Shown: in pieces, positions 1 to 9,363 of the stretch | How the letters are laid out: the number at the start of each line of letters is the position of its first letter | Position numbering within the stretch: position 1 is the stretch's first letter | Source: Flavobacterium aciduliphilum | GTDB lineage: Bacteria > Bacteroidota > Bacteroidia > Flavobacteriales > Flavobacteriaceae | Reading direction: 5' to 3' | Assembly: GCF_003268855.1 (NCBI RefSeq) | Contig: NZ_QLSZ01000001.1 | Span: 383,369-447,368, forward strand | Length of the DNA: 64,000 bases | Notes under the pieces: generated by a model | What the model was told of the DNA's origin: nothing | The model's database searches: none | Seen by the model: only the letters and a program-made list of their open reading frames with translations | Position numbers and translations under genes: made by a program

Positions 1-379
1 CAAAATTCTCTGGATGAAAACCGTCTACATCTTTACTCGGGTCAATCGACATAATGATATGCTGAGTATCGATTTGTTTAGGCAACGGGAGTTGAACAAT
101 AAACCCGTCTATAGCGTCATTTTGATTGAGTTCATGAATCTTTTTAAGCAACTCGGTTTCAGAGGTCGTACTAGGCATTTTAATTAACGTCGATTCAAAA
201 CCAACTCGTTCGCACGCCTTTACTTTGCTGGATACATAGGTCAAACTGGCACCATCATTTCCCACAATAATCGCTGCCAAATGGGGTACTTTTTCGCCTT
301 GGTCTTTCATTTTTTGAACCTCTGCGGCGATTTCGTTTTTAATATCCTCAGATACTTTTTTTCCGTCTAAAATTTGCAT
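1..379 (-). CDS. folD: FolD methylenetetrahydrofolate dehydrogenase/cyclohydrolase (partial)
   Basis: The 5' part of a gene that leaves the window on the left; about 126 N-terminal residues are visible. The translation begins MQILDGKKVSEDIK and carries the family motifs YVSSKVKACE (catalytic Tyr and Lys region), GFIVQLPLP and DPSKDVDGFHP. FolD interconverts 5,10-methylene-THF and 10-formyl-THF with NADP in the cytoplasmic one-carbon pathway. The NADP-binding half lies outside the window. It is read in the same direction as ffh, which lies upstream, but a terminator hairpin at 432-458 separates them, so folD probably has its own promoter in the AT-rich 380-430 stretch. The family assignment is firm. 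Confidence 0.93.
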   Translation of the reverse strand, partial: MQILDGKKVSEDIKNEIAAEVQKMKDQGEKVPHLAAIIVGNDGASLTYVSSKVKACERVGFESTLIKMPSTTSETELLKKIHELNQNDAIDGFIVQLPLPKQIDTQHIIMSIDPSKDVDGFHPENF

Positions 380-431
380 ATATAGGTTGTTGTGTTGTTG
401 TACAAAATTATAAAATCAATATTGATTTTAT

Positions 432-458
432 AAAAAAAAGACGCGATTTATCGCGTCT
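432..458 (-). terminator. Terminator after ffh
   Basis: Stem AGACGCGA / TCGCGTCT with a 4-nt loop, followed on the minus strand by a run of eight T. It lies 10 nt past the ffh stop codon. Confidence 0.85.
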
Positions 459-468
459 CTAAATATCA

Positions 469-1806
469 TTATCTCATTCCTTTCATTCCTCCCATCATGC
501 GCATTAAATTTTTACCACCAGGTCCTTGCATCATCTTCATCATTTTACTCATTTGGTCAAATTGCTTCATCAATTGATTGACTTCTTCAATTTTTCTACC
601 CGAACCTTTCGCAATTCTTGTTTTGCGTTTCATGTCTATGATAGAAGGTTTGCTTCGTTCTTTTGGAGTCATCGAATAAATGATAGCCTCGATATGTTTG
701 AACGCATCATCTTCAATTTCTACATCTTTCAAGGCTTTACCAGCACCTGGAATCATCCCAACCAAATCTTTCATGCTTCCCATTTTTTTGATTTGTTGAA
801 TCTGAGCCAAGAAGTCGTCAAAACCAAATTCGTTTTTAGCGATTTTCTTTTGAAGTTTACGCGCTTCTTCTTCATTATATTGCTCTTGAGCACGCTCTAC
901 CAGAGATACCACATCTCCCATACCTAAAATTCTGTCGGCCATACGAGACGGATAGAATACATCAATCGCATCCATCCTTTCTCCTGTACCCACAAATTTT
1001 ATAGGCTTATTGACTACCGATTTAATCGTAATGGCAGCTCCTCCACGCGTATCCCCGTCCAATTTGGTAAGAATTACCCCATCAAAATTCAAACGATCGT
1101 TGAAGGCTTTTGCCGTATTTACTGCATCTTGTCCTGTCATGGCATCCACCACAAATAAGGTCTCTTGCGGTTTAATCGCTTGATGCACATTGGCAATCTC
1201 GGTCATCATTTCTTCATCTACCGCCAATCGTCCTGCTGTATCGACAATCACTACATTAAAACCATTTGATTTGGCATAGGCAATGGCTTTCAATGAAATA
1301 TCTACAGGGTTTTTATTTTCAGGTTCTGAATAGACTTCAACACCTATTTGCACTCCAACTACATGCAACTGATTGATTGCGGCTGGACGATAGATATCAC
1401 ACGCTACCAATAGCGGTTTTTTATTCTTTTTTGTTTTTAGATAATTCGCTAATTTTCCTGAAAAAGTAGTCTTTCCTGAACCTTGCAATCCCGACATTAA
1501 TATCACGGTTGGATTCCCCGAAAGGTTAATTCCTGTAGCTTCCCCTCCCATCAATTCGGTTAGTTCGTCTTTCACCAACTTCACCATCAATTGCCCAGGC
1601 TCTAGCGTCGTTAATACGTTTTGTCCTAATGCTTTCTCTTTTACAGAAGTAGTAAAATCTTTCGCAATTTTAAAGTTCACGTCGGCATCCAATAAGGCAC
1701 GTCTTACTTCTTTCAGCGTTTCAGCAACGTTTACCTCAGTGATTTTTCCATGTCCTTTTAAAATATGAAAGGCTTTATCTAATTTTTCGCTTAAATTATT
1801 GAACAT
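469..1806 (-). CDS. ffh: Signal recognition particle protein Ffh (SRP54)
   Basis: 445 aa, the usual length. Domains in order: N-terminal helical bundle (1-90), G domain with the P-loop GLQGSGKTT near residue 107, the RPAAINQL segment, DTAGR near 190 and TKLDGDTRGG near 247, then a methionine-rich M domain (330-445) ending in a GGMKGMR-type tail. Ffh binds signal sequences and 4.5S RNA, then docks with FtsY to bring ribosomes to the Sec translocon. The ATG at 1806 gives the typical MFNNLSEKLDKAF start. It follows argS on the same strand with a 51-nt gap, which may allow co-transcription. No 4.5S RNA gene was recognised nearby. Confidence 0.98.
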   Translation of the reverse strand: MFNNLSEKLDKAFHILKGHGKITEVNVAETLKEVRRALLDADVNFKIAKDFTTSVKEKALGQNVLTTLEPGQLMVKLVKDELTELMGGEATGINLSGNPTVILMSGLQGSGKTTFSGKLANYLKTKKNKKPLLVACDIYRPAAINQLHVVGVQIGVEVYSEPENKNPVDISLKAIAYAKSNGFNVVIVDTAGRLAVDEEMMTEIANVHQAIKPQETLFVVDAMTGQDAVNTAKAFNDRLNFDGVILTKLDGDTRGGAAITIKSVVNKPIKFVGTGERMDAIDVFYPSRMADRILGMGDVVSLVERAQEQYNEEEARKLQKKIAKNEFGFDDFLAQIQQIKKMGSMKDLVGMIPGAGKALKDVEIEDDAFKHIEAIIYSMTPKERSKPSIIDMKRKTRIAKGSGRKIEEVNQLMKQFDQMSKMMKMMQGPGGKNLMRMMGGMKGMR

Positions 1807-1857
1807 AACATTCTATTTTTTTGAAGTGCAAATATACTATAAAGGTTTAATTAAAAT

Positions 1858-3636
1858 TTACATTCGTTCGGGAACTTCTATTCCTAATACCCGAAAAGCC
1901 AATTGAATCGTGTCAGCTACTTTTTTAGAAAGTTGCACTCTAAATATTCTTTTTGTTGGGTCTTCTTCTCCTAAAATGGACACATTTTGATAAAATGAAT
2001 TGAATTCTTTCACCAAATCATAGGTATAATTTGCTATTAATGCCGGACTGTGATTTTTAGCTGCATCTTGAATAACCTCTGGGAAAAGTGCGATTTGTTT
2101 GATCAATTCTTTTTCTTTTGAATGCAACTCATTGAGGGATGCTACCGAGTCAAAACTAAAATTAGCCTTACGTAAAATCGACTGAATTCTAGCATAAGTA
2201 TACTGTATAAAAGGGCCTGTGTTGCCATTAAAGTCGACCGATTCCTCTGGATTGAATAACATTTGTTTTTTAGGATCTACTTTGAGCATATAATATTTTA
2301 AAGCGCCTAGACCAATGGTTTTATAAAGCTTTTCTTTTTCTGCATCCGAATAACCGTCTAATTTTCCTAATTCTTCCGAAATGGTTTTGGCGGTTGTAGT
2401 CATTTCTGCCATCAAATCATCTGCATCAACCACGGTTCCCTCACGAGATTTCATTTTCCCTGTAGGTAATTCGACCATGCCATACGACAAATGATAGAGT
2501 TGTTCCGCCCATTCAAAGCCTAGTTTCTTTAAAATTAAAAACAATACTTTAAAATGATAATCTTGCTCATTCCCAACAGTATAAACCATTCCGCCTACAT
2601 CTGGAAAATCTTTCACCCGTTGAATGGCAGTTCCAATATCTTGGGTCATATAAACAGCCGTTCCATCCGAGCGCAAAACAATTTTTCGATCCAACCCCTC
2701 TGCAGTCAAATCAATCCACACCGAACCGTCAGGGTCTTTCTCAAAAATACCTTTTTCAAGACCAAACTGCACCACTTCTTTTCCTAGCAAATACGTATTG
2801 CTTTCGTAATAATAGCTGTCAAAATCGACACCTAAATTTTTATAGGTTTGGGCAAATCCGTCGTATACCCATTGGTTCATGGTTTTCCAAAGTTCAAGGA
2901 CTTCAGGTTTTCCGGCTTCCCAATCGAGTAGCATTTGTTGAGCTTCCAAAATAATTGGAGCTTCTTTTTTGGCATCCTCCTCAGTTTTTCCCTGCGCTAC
3001 AAGAGCTTGGATTTGCGATTTATATTCTTTATCATATTCTACATAGTATTTTCCGACCAAATGATCTCCTTTCATACCTGAACTTTCAGGCGTTTCGCCT
3101 TTCCCAAACTTTTGCCAAGCCAACATCGACTTGCAAATGTGAATGCCTCGATCGTTAATGATTTGGGTTTTATATACTTTTTTACCCGAGGCTTTGAGAA
3201 TTTCAGCCACCGAATACCCTAAAAGATTGTTACGAATATGTCCCAAATGTAAAGGTTTGTTGGTATTGGGGGAAGAATATTCTACCATAACTGCCTTGCT
3301 TTCTGCTTGTGCTGCAACAAAACCAAACGTTTCATTTGTTCTAATTTCGTTGAAGAAATTCACATAATACGCATCAGTAATCACAAGGTTTAAAAACCCC
3401 TGAACCACATTAAACTTTTCTACTACAGACACCTGCTCTACTAAATAGGTCCCAATCTTAGTCCCTATTTCAACAGGATTTCCTTTAATCAGTTTTAATA
3501 GCGGAAACACAACCACAGTGATATCACCTTCAAAATCTTTCCTTGTGGCCTGAAATTCAACTTTTTCGATAGTGGTATCGAATTGCTTTTGAACGGCTTC
3601 CTTAATGGCTTGAGATAAGATTTCTTGTAGTATCAT
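1858..3636 (-). CDS. argS: Arginyl-tRNA synthetase
   Basis: Class I tRNA synthetase charging tRNA-Arg. From the ATG at 3636 it is 592 aa, starting MILQEILSQAIKE. An in-frame ATG 24 nt upstream (MHPLKRLK) is open, but the shorter start matches the normal N-terminus, so I use it. Visible motifs: the HIGH variant HLGHIRNN near residue 120, preceded by EYSSPNTNKPLHLGH; the catalytic region with SREGTVVDADDL near 400; and the C-terminal anticodon-binding DALR domain with NTGPFIQYTYAR near 475. The gene reads toward ffh. fabH lies upstream on the same strand, separated by a terminator. Confidence 0.97.
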   Translation of the reverse strand: MILQEILSQAIKEAVQKQFDTTIEKVEFQATRKDFEGDITVVVFPLLKLIKGNPVEIGTKIGTYLVEQVSVVEKFNVVQGFLNLVITDAYYVNFFNEIRTNETFGFVAAQAESKAVMVEYSSPNTNKPLHLGHIRNNLLGYSVAEILKASGKKVYKTQIINDRGIHICKSMLAWQKFGKGETPESSGMKGDHLVGKYYVEYDKEYKSQIQALVAQGKTEEDAKKEAPIILEAQQMLLDWEAGKPEVLELWKTMNQWVYDGFAQTYKNLGVDFDSYYYESNTYLLGKEVVQFGLEKGIFEKDPDGSVWIDLTAEGLDRKIVLRSDGTAVYMTQDIGTAIQRVKDFPDVGGMVYTVGNEQDYHFKVLFLILKKLGFEWAEQLYHLSYGMVELPTGKMKSREGTVVDADDLMAEMTTTAKTISEELGKLDGYSDAEKEKLYKTIGLGALKYYMLKVDPKKQMLFNPEESVDFNGNTGPFIQYTYARIQSILRKANFSFDSVASLNELHSKEKELIKQIALFPEVIQDAAKNHSPALIANYTYDLVKEFNSFYQNVSILGEEDPTKRIFRVQLSKKVADTIQLAFRVLGIEVPERM

Positions 3637-3677
3637 TTTTAGTCTTTTTAGAGGATGCAAAGATATAGTTTAATTGC

Positions 3678-3723
3678 AAAAAAAGAAACCGAACCCCGCA
3701 ATCTTGTTGCTTCAAAATTGCGG
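3678..3723 (-). terminator. Terminator after fabH
   Basis: Stem CCGCAAT / ATTGCGG with a loop of about 14 nt, followed on the minus strand by an imperfect T-run. It lies between the fabH stop and the argS start. Confidence 0.55.
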
Positions 3724-3758
3724 TATTCCGTTTGCGTATGATTTTTTAGAAGTGCCTT

Positions 3759-4766
3759 TTACCACCTCATGATGACGCTGCCCCACGTAAATCCGCTTCC
3801 AAAAGCAGCCAATACCACCAAATCGCCCGATTTGATTTTGCCTTGTTCCCAAGCTTCTGTTAAAGCAATTGGAATGGAGGCCGCCGTGGTATTTCCATAT
3901 TTTTGTATGTTGTTAAAAACCTGATCGTCTGTGAGTTTGAATTTTTGCTGAATGAATTGCGAAATTCGTAAATTGGCTTGATGTGGGATCAACATATCAA
4001 TATCTGATACTTGTAAATTATTGGCTTGCAAACCTTCCATGATGACTTCACTAAAACGGACTACGGCATTTTTAAACACAAACTGTCCGTTCATGTAGGG
4101 AAAATAACTTTCATCTTCAGGATTTTGGTCTGCCAAAATATCGGTTACCCAGCGTTTTCCCATTCCTGGGGCGATGAGAGCGAGTTCTTCTGCGTGTTGC
4201 CCTTCGGCATGCAAGTGTGTCGATAAAATTCCTTTGGCATCTTCATTGGAACGAGAGAGTATGGCTGCTCCTGCGCCATCGCCAAAAATTACGGACACGC
4301 CACGTCCACGAGTGGTCATGTCGAGACCCGTAGAATGCAGTTCAGACCCAATGACTAAAATATGTTGGTACATGCCCGTTTTAATGTATTGATCGGCAAT
4401 AGACAAGGCATAAACAAATCCCGAACATTGGTTTCTAACATCCAATGCGCCTACCGTGCGAAGTCCTAAATCGCGTTGCACCAACACGCCAGGTCCAGGA
4501 AAATAGTAGTCTGGACTTAAGGTAGCAAAAATCACAAAATCAATAGCTTCAGGAGCTAACTGAGCATGGTCAAGGGCTTTTTTTGCTGCTTTAACCCCCA
4601 TTGAGGTGGTGGTATCTTCGCCGCGCACCACATGACGGCGCTCTTGGATTCCCGTGCGCTCTTGAATCCATTCGTCTGAGGTGTCCATTATTTTAGACAA
4701 ATCATCGTTGGTAACTCTATTTTCAGGGACATAATACCCTAGTCCGCTTATTTTTGAATGATACAT
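3759..4766 (-). CDS. fabH: Beta-ketoacyl-ACP synthase III (FabH)
   Basis: 335 aa thiolase-fold enzyme that condenses an acyl-CoA primer with malonyl-ACP to start fatty acid synthesis. The catalytic triad is visible: Cys114 in RNQCSGFVYAL, His in LIPHQANLRI near residue 263, and Asn in IQKYGNTTAASIP near 293. The start ATG gives MYHSKISGLGYYVPENRVTN, a standard N-terminus. The usual partners rpmF and plsX are not adjacent. Flavobacteria often carry more than one FabH-like enzyme, so this copy could be a paralogue with a different acyl preference; the sequence does not decide this. Confidence 0.94.
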   Translation of the reverse strand: MYHSKISGLGYYVPENRVTNDDLSKIMDTSDEWIQERTGIQERRHVVRGEDTTTSMGVKAAKKALDHAQLAPEAIDFVIFATLSPDYYFPGPGVLVQRDLGLRTVGALDVRNQCSGFVYALSIADQYIKTGMYQHILVIGSELHSTGLDMTTRGRGVSVIFGDGAGAAILSRSNEDAKGILSTHLHAEGQHAEELALIAPGMGKRWVTDILADQNPEDESYFPYMNGQFVFKNAVVRFSEVIMEGLQANNLQVSDIDMLIPHQANLRISQFIQQKFKLTDDQVFNNIQKYGNTTAASIPIALTEAWEQGKIKSGDLVVLAAFGSGFTWGSVIMRW

Positions 4767-4881
4767 ACGTTTCGTTTCCTATTATATTACAAATGTAGTG
4801 ATGTTTTATTTTTTTAAGAAACTTCTTTGCTTTTTCTAATATACTTACATCAATATTGCCTTCCTAGGGTTTTATAAAATT

Positions 4882-5808
4882 TTACATCCCCTCCACTTCA
4901 ATACCCACAACGGTATTGGGTAATAGTGCGTCTTGTGCCTCAAAAAAGATTGTCGTTTGAGCTACTTGAGCTTCAATAAGGTAGGACGTTCCTCTAAAAT
5001 AGGATTGCAACACAGTCGCTTTGGTGGGTGCTTGTGGGTTTAGGCGTATTTGATGTGGGTATCGGTAATGCGTTTGTGTGGAAGTTTGAATCACATTTAC
5101 ATCGCCAAAAAGCGCTGCGGTGTAGTGGTCCTTAGGGTGTTCGTAAATTGCTTTTGGCGTGCCAAAATCTATAAGTTTGCCGTCTTTCATCACCGCCAAT
5201 GTATCGGCAAACGATAAAACATCTGTGCTGTCGTGGGTAGCCATAATACAGGTGATTTGTTTTTCTTTGATGTAGGCAAACAAAGACCGGCGGAGGCTGT
5301 TTTTTCTGAAAGCATCGATATGACTAAAAGGTTCGTCGAGCAACAAGACTTCGGGAGCTAGAGCCAAGGTTTTGGCAAGCGCCACACGTTGCATTTGTCC
5401 TCCACTCAAGGTTTTGGCTTTCACGTGAGCAAATTCTGTCATGTCGACACTTTTGAGTAATTCGGCAATGCGCTTCTTTTTGGCCTCAGGATTCCGATTG
5501 GACAGGTATTTCCCCACATTTTCTGCTACAGTAATGTAGGGCATCAAATCGAAATCTTGCGCCAAGTATTTCATGAAATCCATCCCGGGTATCAGGTTGT
5601 ATTTGGGGCCTAACACTTCGGTATCCTTCCAAAAAATCTGTCCTTCATCCAAATCATACAACCCATAGAGGAGTTTGAGCAGCGTACTTTTTCCGCAACC
5701 ACTCTCGCCAATCACTCCGAGTATCGTGCCTTGGGGAATAGACAAGGAAAGGTTTTCTATTGTAGGGGTATCGTTGTAAGAATACGTGATTTCTTTTACT
5801 TGTAGCAT
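4882..5808 (-). CDS. ABC transporter ATP-binding protein (orphan)
   Basis: 308 aa nucleotide-binding subunit. Walker A GESGCGKST near residue 35, signature LSGGQMQRVALA near 135, Walker B VLLLDEPFSHID near 155 and the switch His in MATHDS are all intact. A C-terminal extension of about 80 residues resembles the regulatory beta-barrel of PotA/FbpC-type importer ATPases. No permease or binding protein lies beside it, so the substrate cannot be read from context; the extension hints at an inorganic-ion or polyamine-type importer. It starts at the ATG giving MLQVKEITYSYND. Confidence 0.85.
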   Translation of the reverse strand: MLQVKEITYSYNDTPTIENLSLSIPQGTILGVIGESGCGKSTLLKLLYGLYDLDEGQIFWKDTEVLGPKYNLIPGMDFMKYLAQDFDLMPYITVAENVGKYLSNRNPEAKKKRIAELLKSVDMTEFAHVKAKTLSGGQMQRVALAKTLALAPEVLLLDEPFSHIDAFRKNSLRRSLFAYIKEKQITCIMATHDSTDVLSFADTLAVMKDGKLIDFGTPKAIYEHPKDHYTAALFGDVNVIQTSTQTHYRYPHQIRLNPQAPTKATVLQSYFRGTSYLIEAQVAQTTIFFEAQDALLPNTVVGIEVEGM

Positions 5809-5838
5809 GATACAAAAATATAACGCAAAAAATGAGGA

Positions 5839-5873
5839 ACAAAAAAAAAGTCCGCTTTTTACAACGGACTTTT
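5839..5873 (-). terminator. Terminator after the OmpA-family gene
   Basis: Stem AAAAGTCCG / CGGACTTTT with a 10-nt loop and a T-run on the minus strand, 6 nt past the stop of the OmpA-type gene. Confidence 0.8.
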
Positions 5874-5879
5874 CACATG

Positions 5880-6572
5880 TTATCTTCCTGCTTCTTTCTG
5901 AGCGTCTTCCACCATTTTAGCATTGGCTGTAATGGCAAACTCTACTCTACGGTTTTGACTTCTACCTTCTGGAGTATCATTGGTAGCAATAGGATCGGCG
6001 ATGCCCATCCCCTTGGTAGTAAAACGCGATACATTCAATCCTTTGGAAGCCAAATAGGTTTTTACGGCTGCACCACGCTGTTCCGAAAGGGTTTGATTGT
6101 ATTCGACAGCTCCTGTATTGTCGGTATACCCATATATAACCAAATCGGTGTCGGCATAACTCTGAAAAACAGGTACTAATTTATCTAAATTTGCTTTAGC
6201 AGCAGTCGTTAAGGTTGCTTTGTTGGTATCAAAACGTACTGCGTTTTCCCCCAAAGTCAATTTAATTCCCTCTCCCACTCGTTCTACTTGAGCGCCTGGC
6301 AAGGCCGTTTGTATTTCTCGAGCTTGTTTGTCCATTTTGTTGCCAATAACACCTCCTGCTACACCCCCAATAACACCGCCTAGTACTGCGCCCATGGCAC
6401 TGTTTCCGCCTTTTACATTGTTGCCAATTACAGCACCTAATATACCTCCAGCCACAGCGCCTATGGCAGCGCCTCGTTGTGTTCTGTTGGTGTTTTTAGC
6501 TGCTTCACAACTAGATAATAACGAACCTAAACTCAAAATACTTACTAATACATATAAAGTTACCTTTTTCAT
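5880..6572 (-). CDS. OmpA-family lipoprotein with glycine-zipper segment
   Basis: 230 aa. A lipoprotein signal ends in LLSSC, with Cys22 as the lipidation site. Residues about 33-85 are a glycine zipper (repeats of GAVAGG, GAVIG, GGVIGG) that probably inserts in a membrane. Residues about 105-220 form an OmpA-like peptidoglycan-binding domain with VIYGYTDNTG, the LSEQRGAAV helix and the C-terminal GRSQNRRVEF signature. The protein probably ties the outer membrane to peptidoglycan. The adjacent lipoprotein gene upstream is 20 nt away on the same strand and may be co-transcribed. Confidence 0.9.
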   Translation of the reverse strand: MKKVTLYVLVSILSLGSLLSSCEAAKNTNRTQRGAAIGAVAGGILGAVIGNNVKGGNSAMGAVLGGVIGGVAGGVIGNKMDKQAREIQTALPGAQVERVGEGIKLTLGENAVRFDTNKATLTTAAKANLDKLVPVFQSYADTDLVIYGYTDNTGAVEYNQTLSEQRGAAVKTYLASKGLNVSRFTTKGMGIADPIATNDTPEGRSQNRRVEFAITANAKMVEDAQKEAGR

Positions 6573-6592
6573 AATCTTCTATTTTTATGGAA

Positions 6593-7066
6593 TTAATTTC
6601 TTTGGAATTGATACACCACATCTACTATTTTGCCTCCCACATTGACTTGATCGATCAATTGGAATGACGATTCGGTTTGGTTGGCCACAGATAAAATATA
6701 CCCGTCCAACACGTTCTTTGCTTTTGTTTCATTGATTATTTTCATAACAAATTTTCCCTCTTTATTAATATACCAAGTAATTGGTGAGGAAAAAGCGGGG
6801 CAATTCGAACTTGTCAATGCCATTTCTCCTTTGTTATTGTTGGAAATAAATTTCCAAGTGCTTCCTATAAAACATTTGGAATCGGCAATGTCAAAAGAAG
6901 TTACTTTAATATACTCCGACCCCAGATAGGTCACTGAACTAAGGGTCCAATTTCCTTTAATAGCCACCTCAGATTTAGTGTCTAATTTGGTACTGGTTAC
7001 ATTTTGTTGTGGTTTGCAACTTGTAAAAGCAATCATCATAAGTAATACAACTAATCCTTTTTTCAT
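6593..7066 (-). CDS. Lipocalin-like lipoprotein
   Basis: 157 aa with a short lipoprotein signal ending in AFTSC. The remainder is beta-rich: GNWTLSSV near residue 38, then GSTWKFISNN and ending VVYQFQRN. This fits small flavobacterial proteins annotated as lipocalin-like, which begin with a G-x-W strand. A bound ligand is not known for this group. It lies immediately upstream of the OmpA-family lipoprotein with a 20-nt gap, suggesting a two-gene envelope operon. The fold assignment rests on the pattern only. Confidence 0.6.
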   Translation of the reverse strand: MKKGLVVLLMMIAFTSCKPQQNVTSTKLDTKSEVAIKGNWTLSSVTYLGSEYIKVTSFDIADSKCFIGSTWKFISNNNKGEMALTSSNCPAFSSPITWYINKEGKFVMKIINETKAKNVLDGYILSVANQTESSFQLIDQVNVGGKIVDVVYQFQRN

Positions 7067-7242
7067 AGTGTTCTAATTTTAAAATTTATTTTTACAAAGA
7101 TACTTTTCCTTTTTCTAACCTCACTAAATTACTAAAAAAATGTTTGTACAACAATTTCTACGTCATTTTGTCAGATTGTTTTGTTTGGTATTGAATTTGA
7201 AACTAGGCAATCAAATTTGTTTCACTTAAAAAAGTTCAAAAT

Positions 7243-9129
7243 ATGTCAACAGGAAAAATTAATGTTTCGGTAGAAAACATTTTCCCATTAATCAAGAAAT
7301 TTTTATACAGCGACCACGAAATTTTTCTTCGTGAATTGGTTTCTAATGCTACTGACGCGACGTTAAAATTAAAGCATTTAACGAGTATTGGCGAGGCTAA
7401 AGTAGACTATGGCTCCCCAAGGATTGAAGTGAAAATTGACAAAGAAGGCAAGAAATTACACATCATCGACCAAGGATTGGGAATGACTGCCGATGAAGTG
7501 GAAAAATACATCAATCAAGTGGCTTTTTCGGGAGCGGAAGAATTTTTAGAAAAGTATAAAGATTCTGCCAAAGATTCAGGAATCATTGGTCACTTTGGAT
7601 TAGGATTTTACTCAGCGTTTATGGTAGCTAGTAAAGTGGAAATCATTACCAAATCCTACAAAGACGAACCCGCAGCACACTGGACCTGTGACGGTAGCCC
7701 CGAGTTTACACTAGAAGCGGCCGATAAAACCGATAGAGGTACCGAAATCATTCTACATATTGCAGAAGATTCCCTAGAATTTTTAGAAGAATTCAAAATT
7801 CGTGAATTGTTGACCAAATACAACAAGTTCATGCCAATACCTATCAAATTTGGAACCAAACAACAAGCGCTTCCAAAACCCGAAGATGCCCCTGAAGACT
7901 ACAAAACCGAATATGAAGAAGTTGACAACATCATCAACAACCCTACACCGGCTTGGACCAAACAACCTGTAGATTTAACCGATGAGGACTATAAAAACTT
8001 CTATCGTGAGTTGTACCCTATGCAGTTTGAAGAGCCGTTGTTTAACATTCACCTGAATGTAGACTATCCGTTCAACTTGACTGGAATTTTGTACTTCCCA
8101 AAAATGTCGTCGGACATGCAAATGCAAAAAGACAAAATCCAATTGTATCAAAATCAAGTCTTCGTGACCGACAATGTTGAGGGCATTGTTCCTGAATTTT
8201 TAGTGATGTTGAAAGGGGTGATTGATTCGCCAGACATTCCGCTTAACGTATCGCGTTCCTACTTACAAGCCGATGGTAATGTAAAGAAAATCTCAAATTA
8301 CATCACTCGTAAAGTAGCCGACAAATTGAAATCGTTGTTCAACGAAAACCGTGACGATTTTGAGAAAAAATGGAATGATATTAAAATCGTATTGGAATAC
8401 GGAATGTTGTCAGAACCTAAATTCTATGAAAAAGCGGGTGACTTTGTATTGTACCCCACCGTAGATGACAAATACTACACTTTAGCCGAATTGAAAGAAG
8501 CCATCACAGCCAACCAAACCGACAAAAACGGAAAATTGGTAGTCTTGTATGCTTCCAACAAAGAAACCCAACACAGTTACATTGATATTGCTAAAGAAAA
8601 AGGCTATGAAGTGTTATTGTTAGACTCTCCTATTGTATCTCACTTGATTCAAAAATTGGAGCAAGACAACGAAAACATGACGTTTACGCGTGTAGACTCA
8701 GACCATATTGATAAATTGATTCAAAAAGAAGACGCGCAAATCTCTAAATTATCGGAGGACGAGTCAAGCAAATTGAAAACCGTTTTGGAGGAATTGGTTC
8801 CAAAAGCGACATACACGGTTCAACTCGAGCCTATGGACAGTGCCATGGCCCCTTTTATGATTACGCAACCCGAATTTATGCGTAGAATGAAAGAAATGGG
8901 TCAAACAGGCGGTGGCGGAATGTTTGGTATGGGGAATTTCCCTGAAATGTATAATTTGGTGGTGAATACCAACTCCGAATTGGCTGCCACGATTTTACAC
9001 ACCGACGACAAATCGACACAAGAACGTTTGGTAAAACAAGCCTTAGACTTAGCTAAAATCTCTCAAGGCTTGCTGAAAGGCGAAGAATTGACCGCTTTCG
9101 TAAAACGAAGTTTTGAGTTGATTAAATAG
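7243..9129 (+). CDS. htpG: Molecular chaperone HtpG (Hsp90)
   Basis: 628 aa, the normal bacterial Hsp90 length. The N-terminal GHKL ATPase shows ELVSNATDA near residue 33, DQGLGMT near 80 and GHFGLGFYSAFMV near 113. The middle domain has the catalytic-Arg region with LNVSRSYLQ near 327, and the C-terminal dimerisation domain ends near 628. It is a cytosolic ATP-dependent chaperone. The upstream 175 nt probably hold the promoter, but I could not identify a confident -7/-33 pair or a heat-shock operator. A terminator follows after a stretch of 7-bp repeats. Confidence 0.98.
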   Translation: MSTGKINVSVENIFPLIKKFLYSDHEIFLRELVSNATDATLKLKHLTSIGEAKVDYGSPRIEVKIDKEGKKLHIIDQGLGMTADEVEKYINQVAFSGAEEFLEKYKDSAKDSGIIGHFGLGFYSAFMVASKVEIITKSYKDEPAAHWTCDGSPEFTLEAADKTDRGTEIILHIAEDSLEFLEEFKIRELLTKYNKFMPIPIKFGTKQQALPKPEDAPEDYKTEYEEVDNIINNPTPAWTKQPVDLTDEDYKNFYRELYPMQFEEPLFNIHLNVDYPFNLTGILYFPKMSSDMQMQKDKIQLYQNQVFVTDNVEGIVPEFLVMLKGVIDSPDIPLNVSRSYLQADGNVKKISNYITRKVADKLKSLFNENRDDFEKKWNDIKIVLEYGMLSEPKFYEKAGDFVLYPTVDDKYYTLAELKEAITANQTDKNGKLVVLYASNKETQHSYIDIAKEKGYEVLLLDSPIVSHLIQKLEQDNENMTFTRVDSDHIDKLIQKEDAQISKLSEDESSKLKTVLEELVPKATYTVQLEPMDSAMAPFMITQPEFMRRMKEMGQTGGGGMFGMGNFPEMYNLVVNTNSELAATILHTDDKSTQERLVKQALDLAKISQGLLKGEELTAFVKRSFELIK

Positions 9130-9138
9130 ACTGTAGTA

Positions 9139-9190
9139 ATTAGTGATTAGTGAATAGTGATTAGTGAATAGTGATTAGTGAATAGTGAAT
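9139..9190 (+). repeat. 7-bp tandem repeat downstream of htpG
   Basis: About seven tandem units of ATTAGTG or AATAGTG between the htpG stop codon and its terminator. This is a simple satellite of a type frequent between flavobacterial genes, with no coding role. Confidence 0.85.
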
Positions 9191-9210
9191 AGACTATAGA
9201 ATAAATAGAG

Positions 9211-9244
9211 AAAACCTGTGAGTAGAAACTTGCAGGTTTTTTTT
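9211..9244 (+). terminator. Terminator after htpG
   Basis: Stem AAAACCTG / CAGGTTTT with a T-run, about 80 nt past the htpG stop codon. Confidence 0.75.
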
Positions 9245-9270
9245 GTACTTTTATAACGCTATTTCAAAAT

Positions 9271-9363
9271 CCTAAATCCTAAATCCTAAATCCTAAATCC
9301 TAAATCCTAATTCCTAATTCCTAATTCCTAATTCCTAATTCCTAATTCCTAATTCCTAATTCC
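9271..9363 (+). repeat. 7-bp tandem repeat abutting a start codon
   Basis: Thirteen exact 7-bp units: five CCTAAAT followed by eight CCTAATT, then CC and directly the ATG at 9364. The repeat occupies the whole position where a ribosome-binding region would sit, so a change in copy number would shift promoter and leader spacing. Confidence 0.95.

Noticed and set aside
526..927. 133-aa plus-strand frame inside ffh
   Set aside because: Shadow frame of the ffh gene on the other strand; composition is not protein-like.
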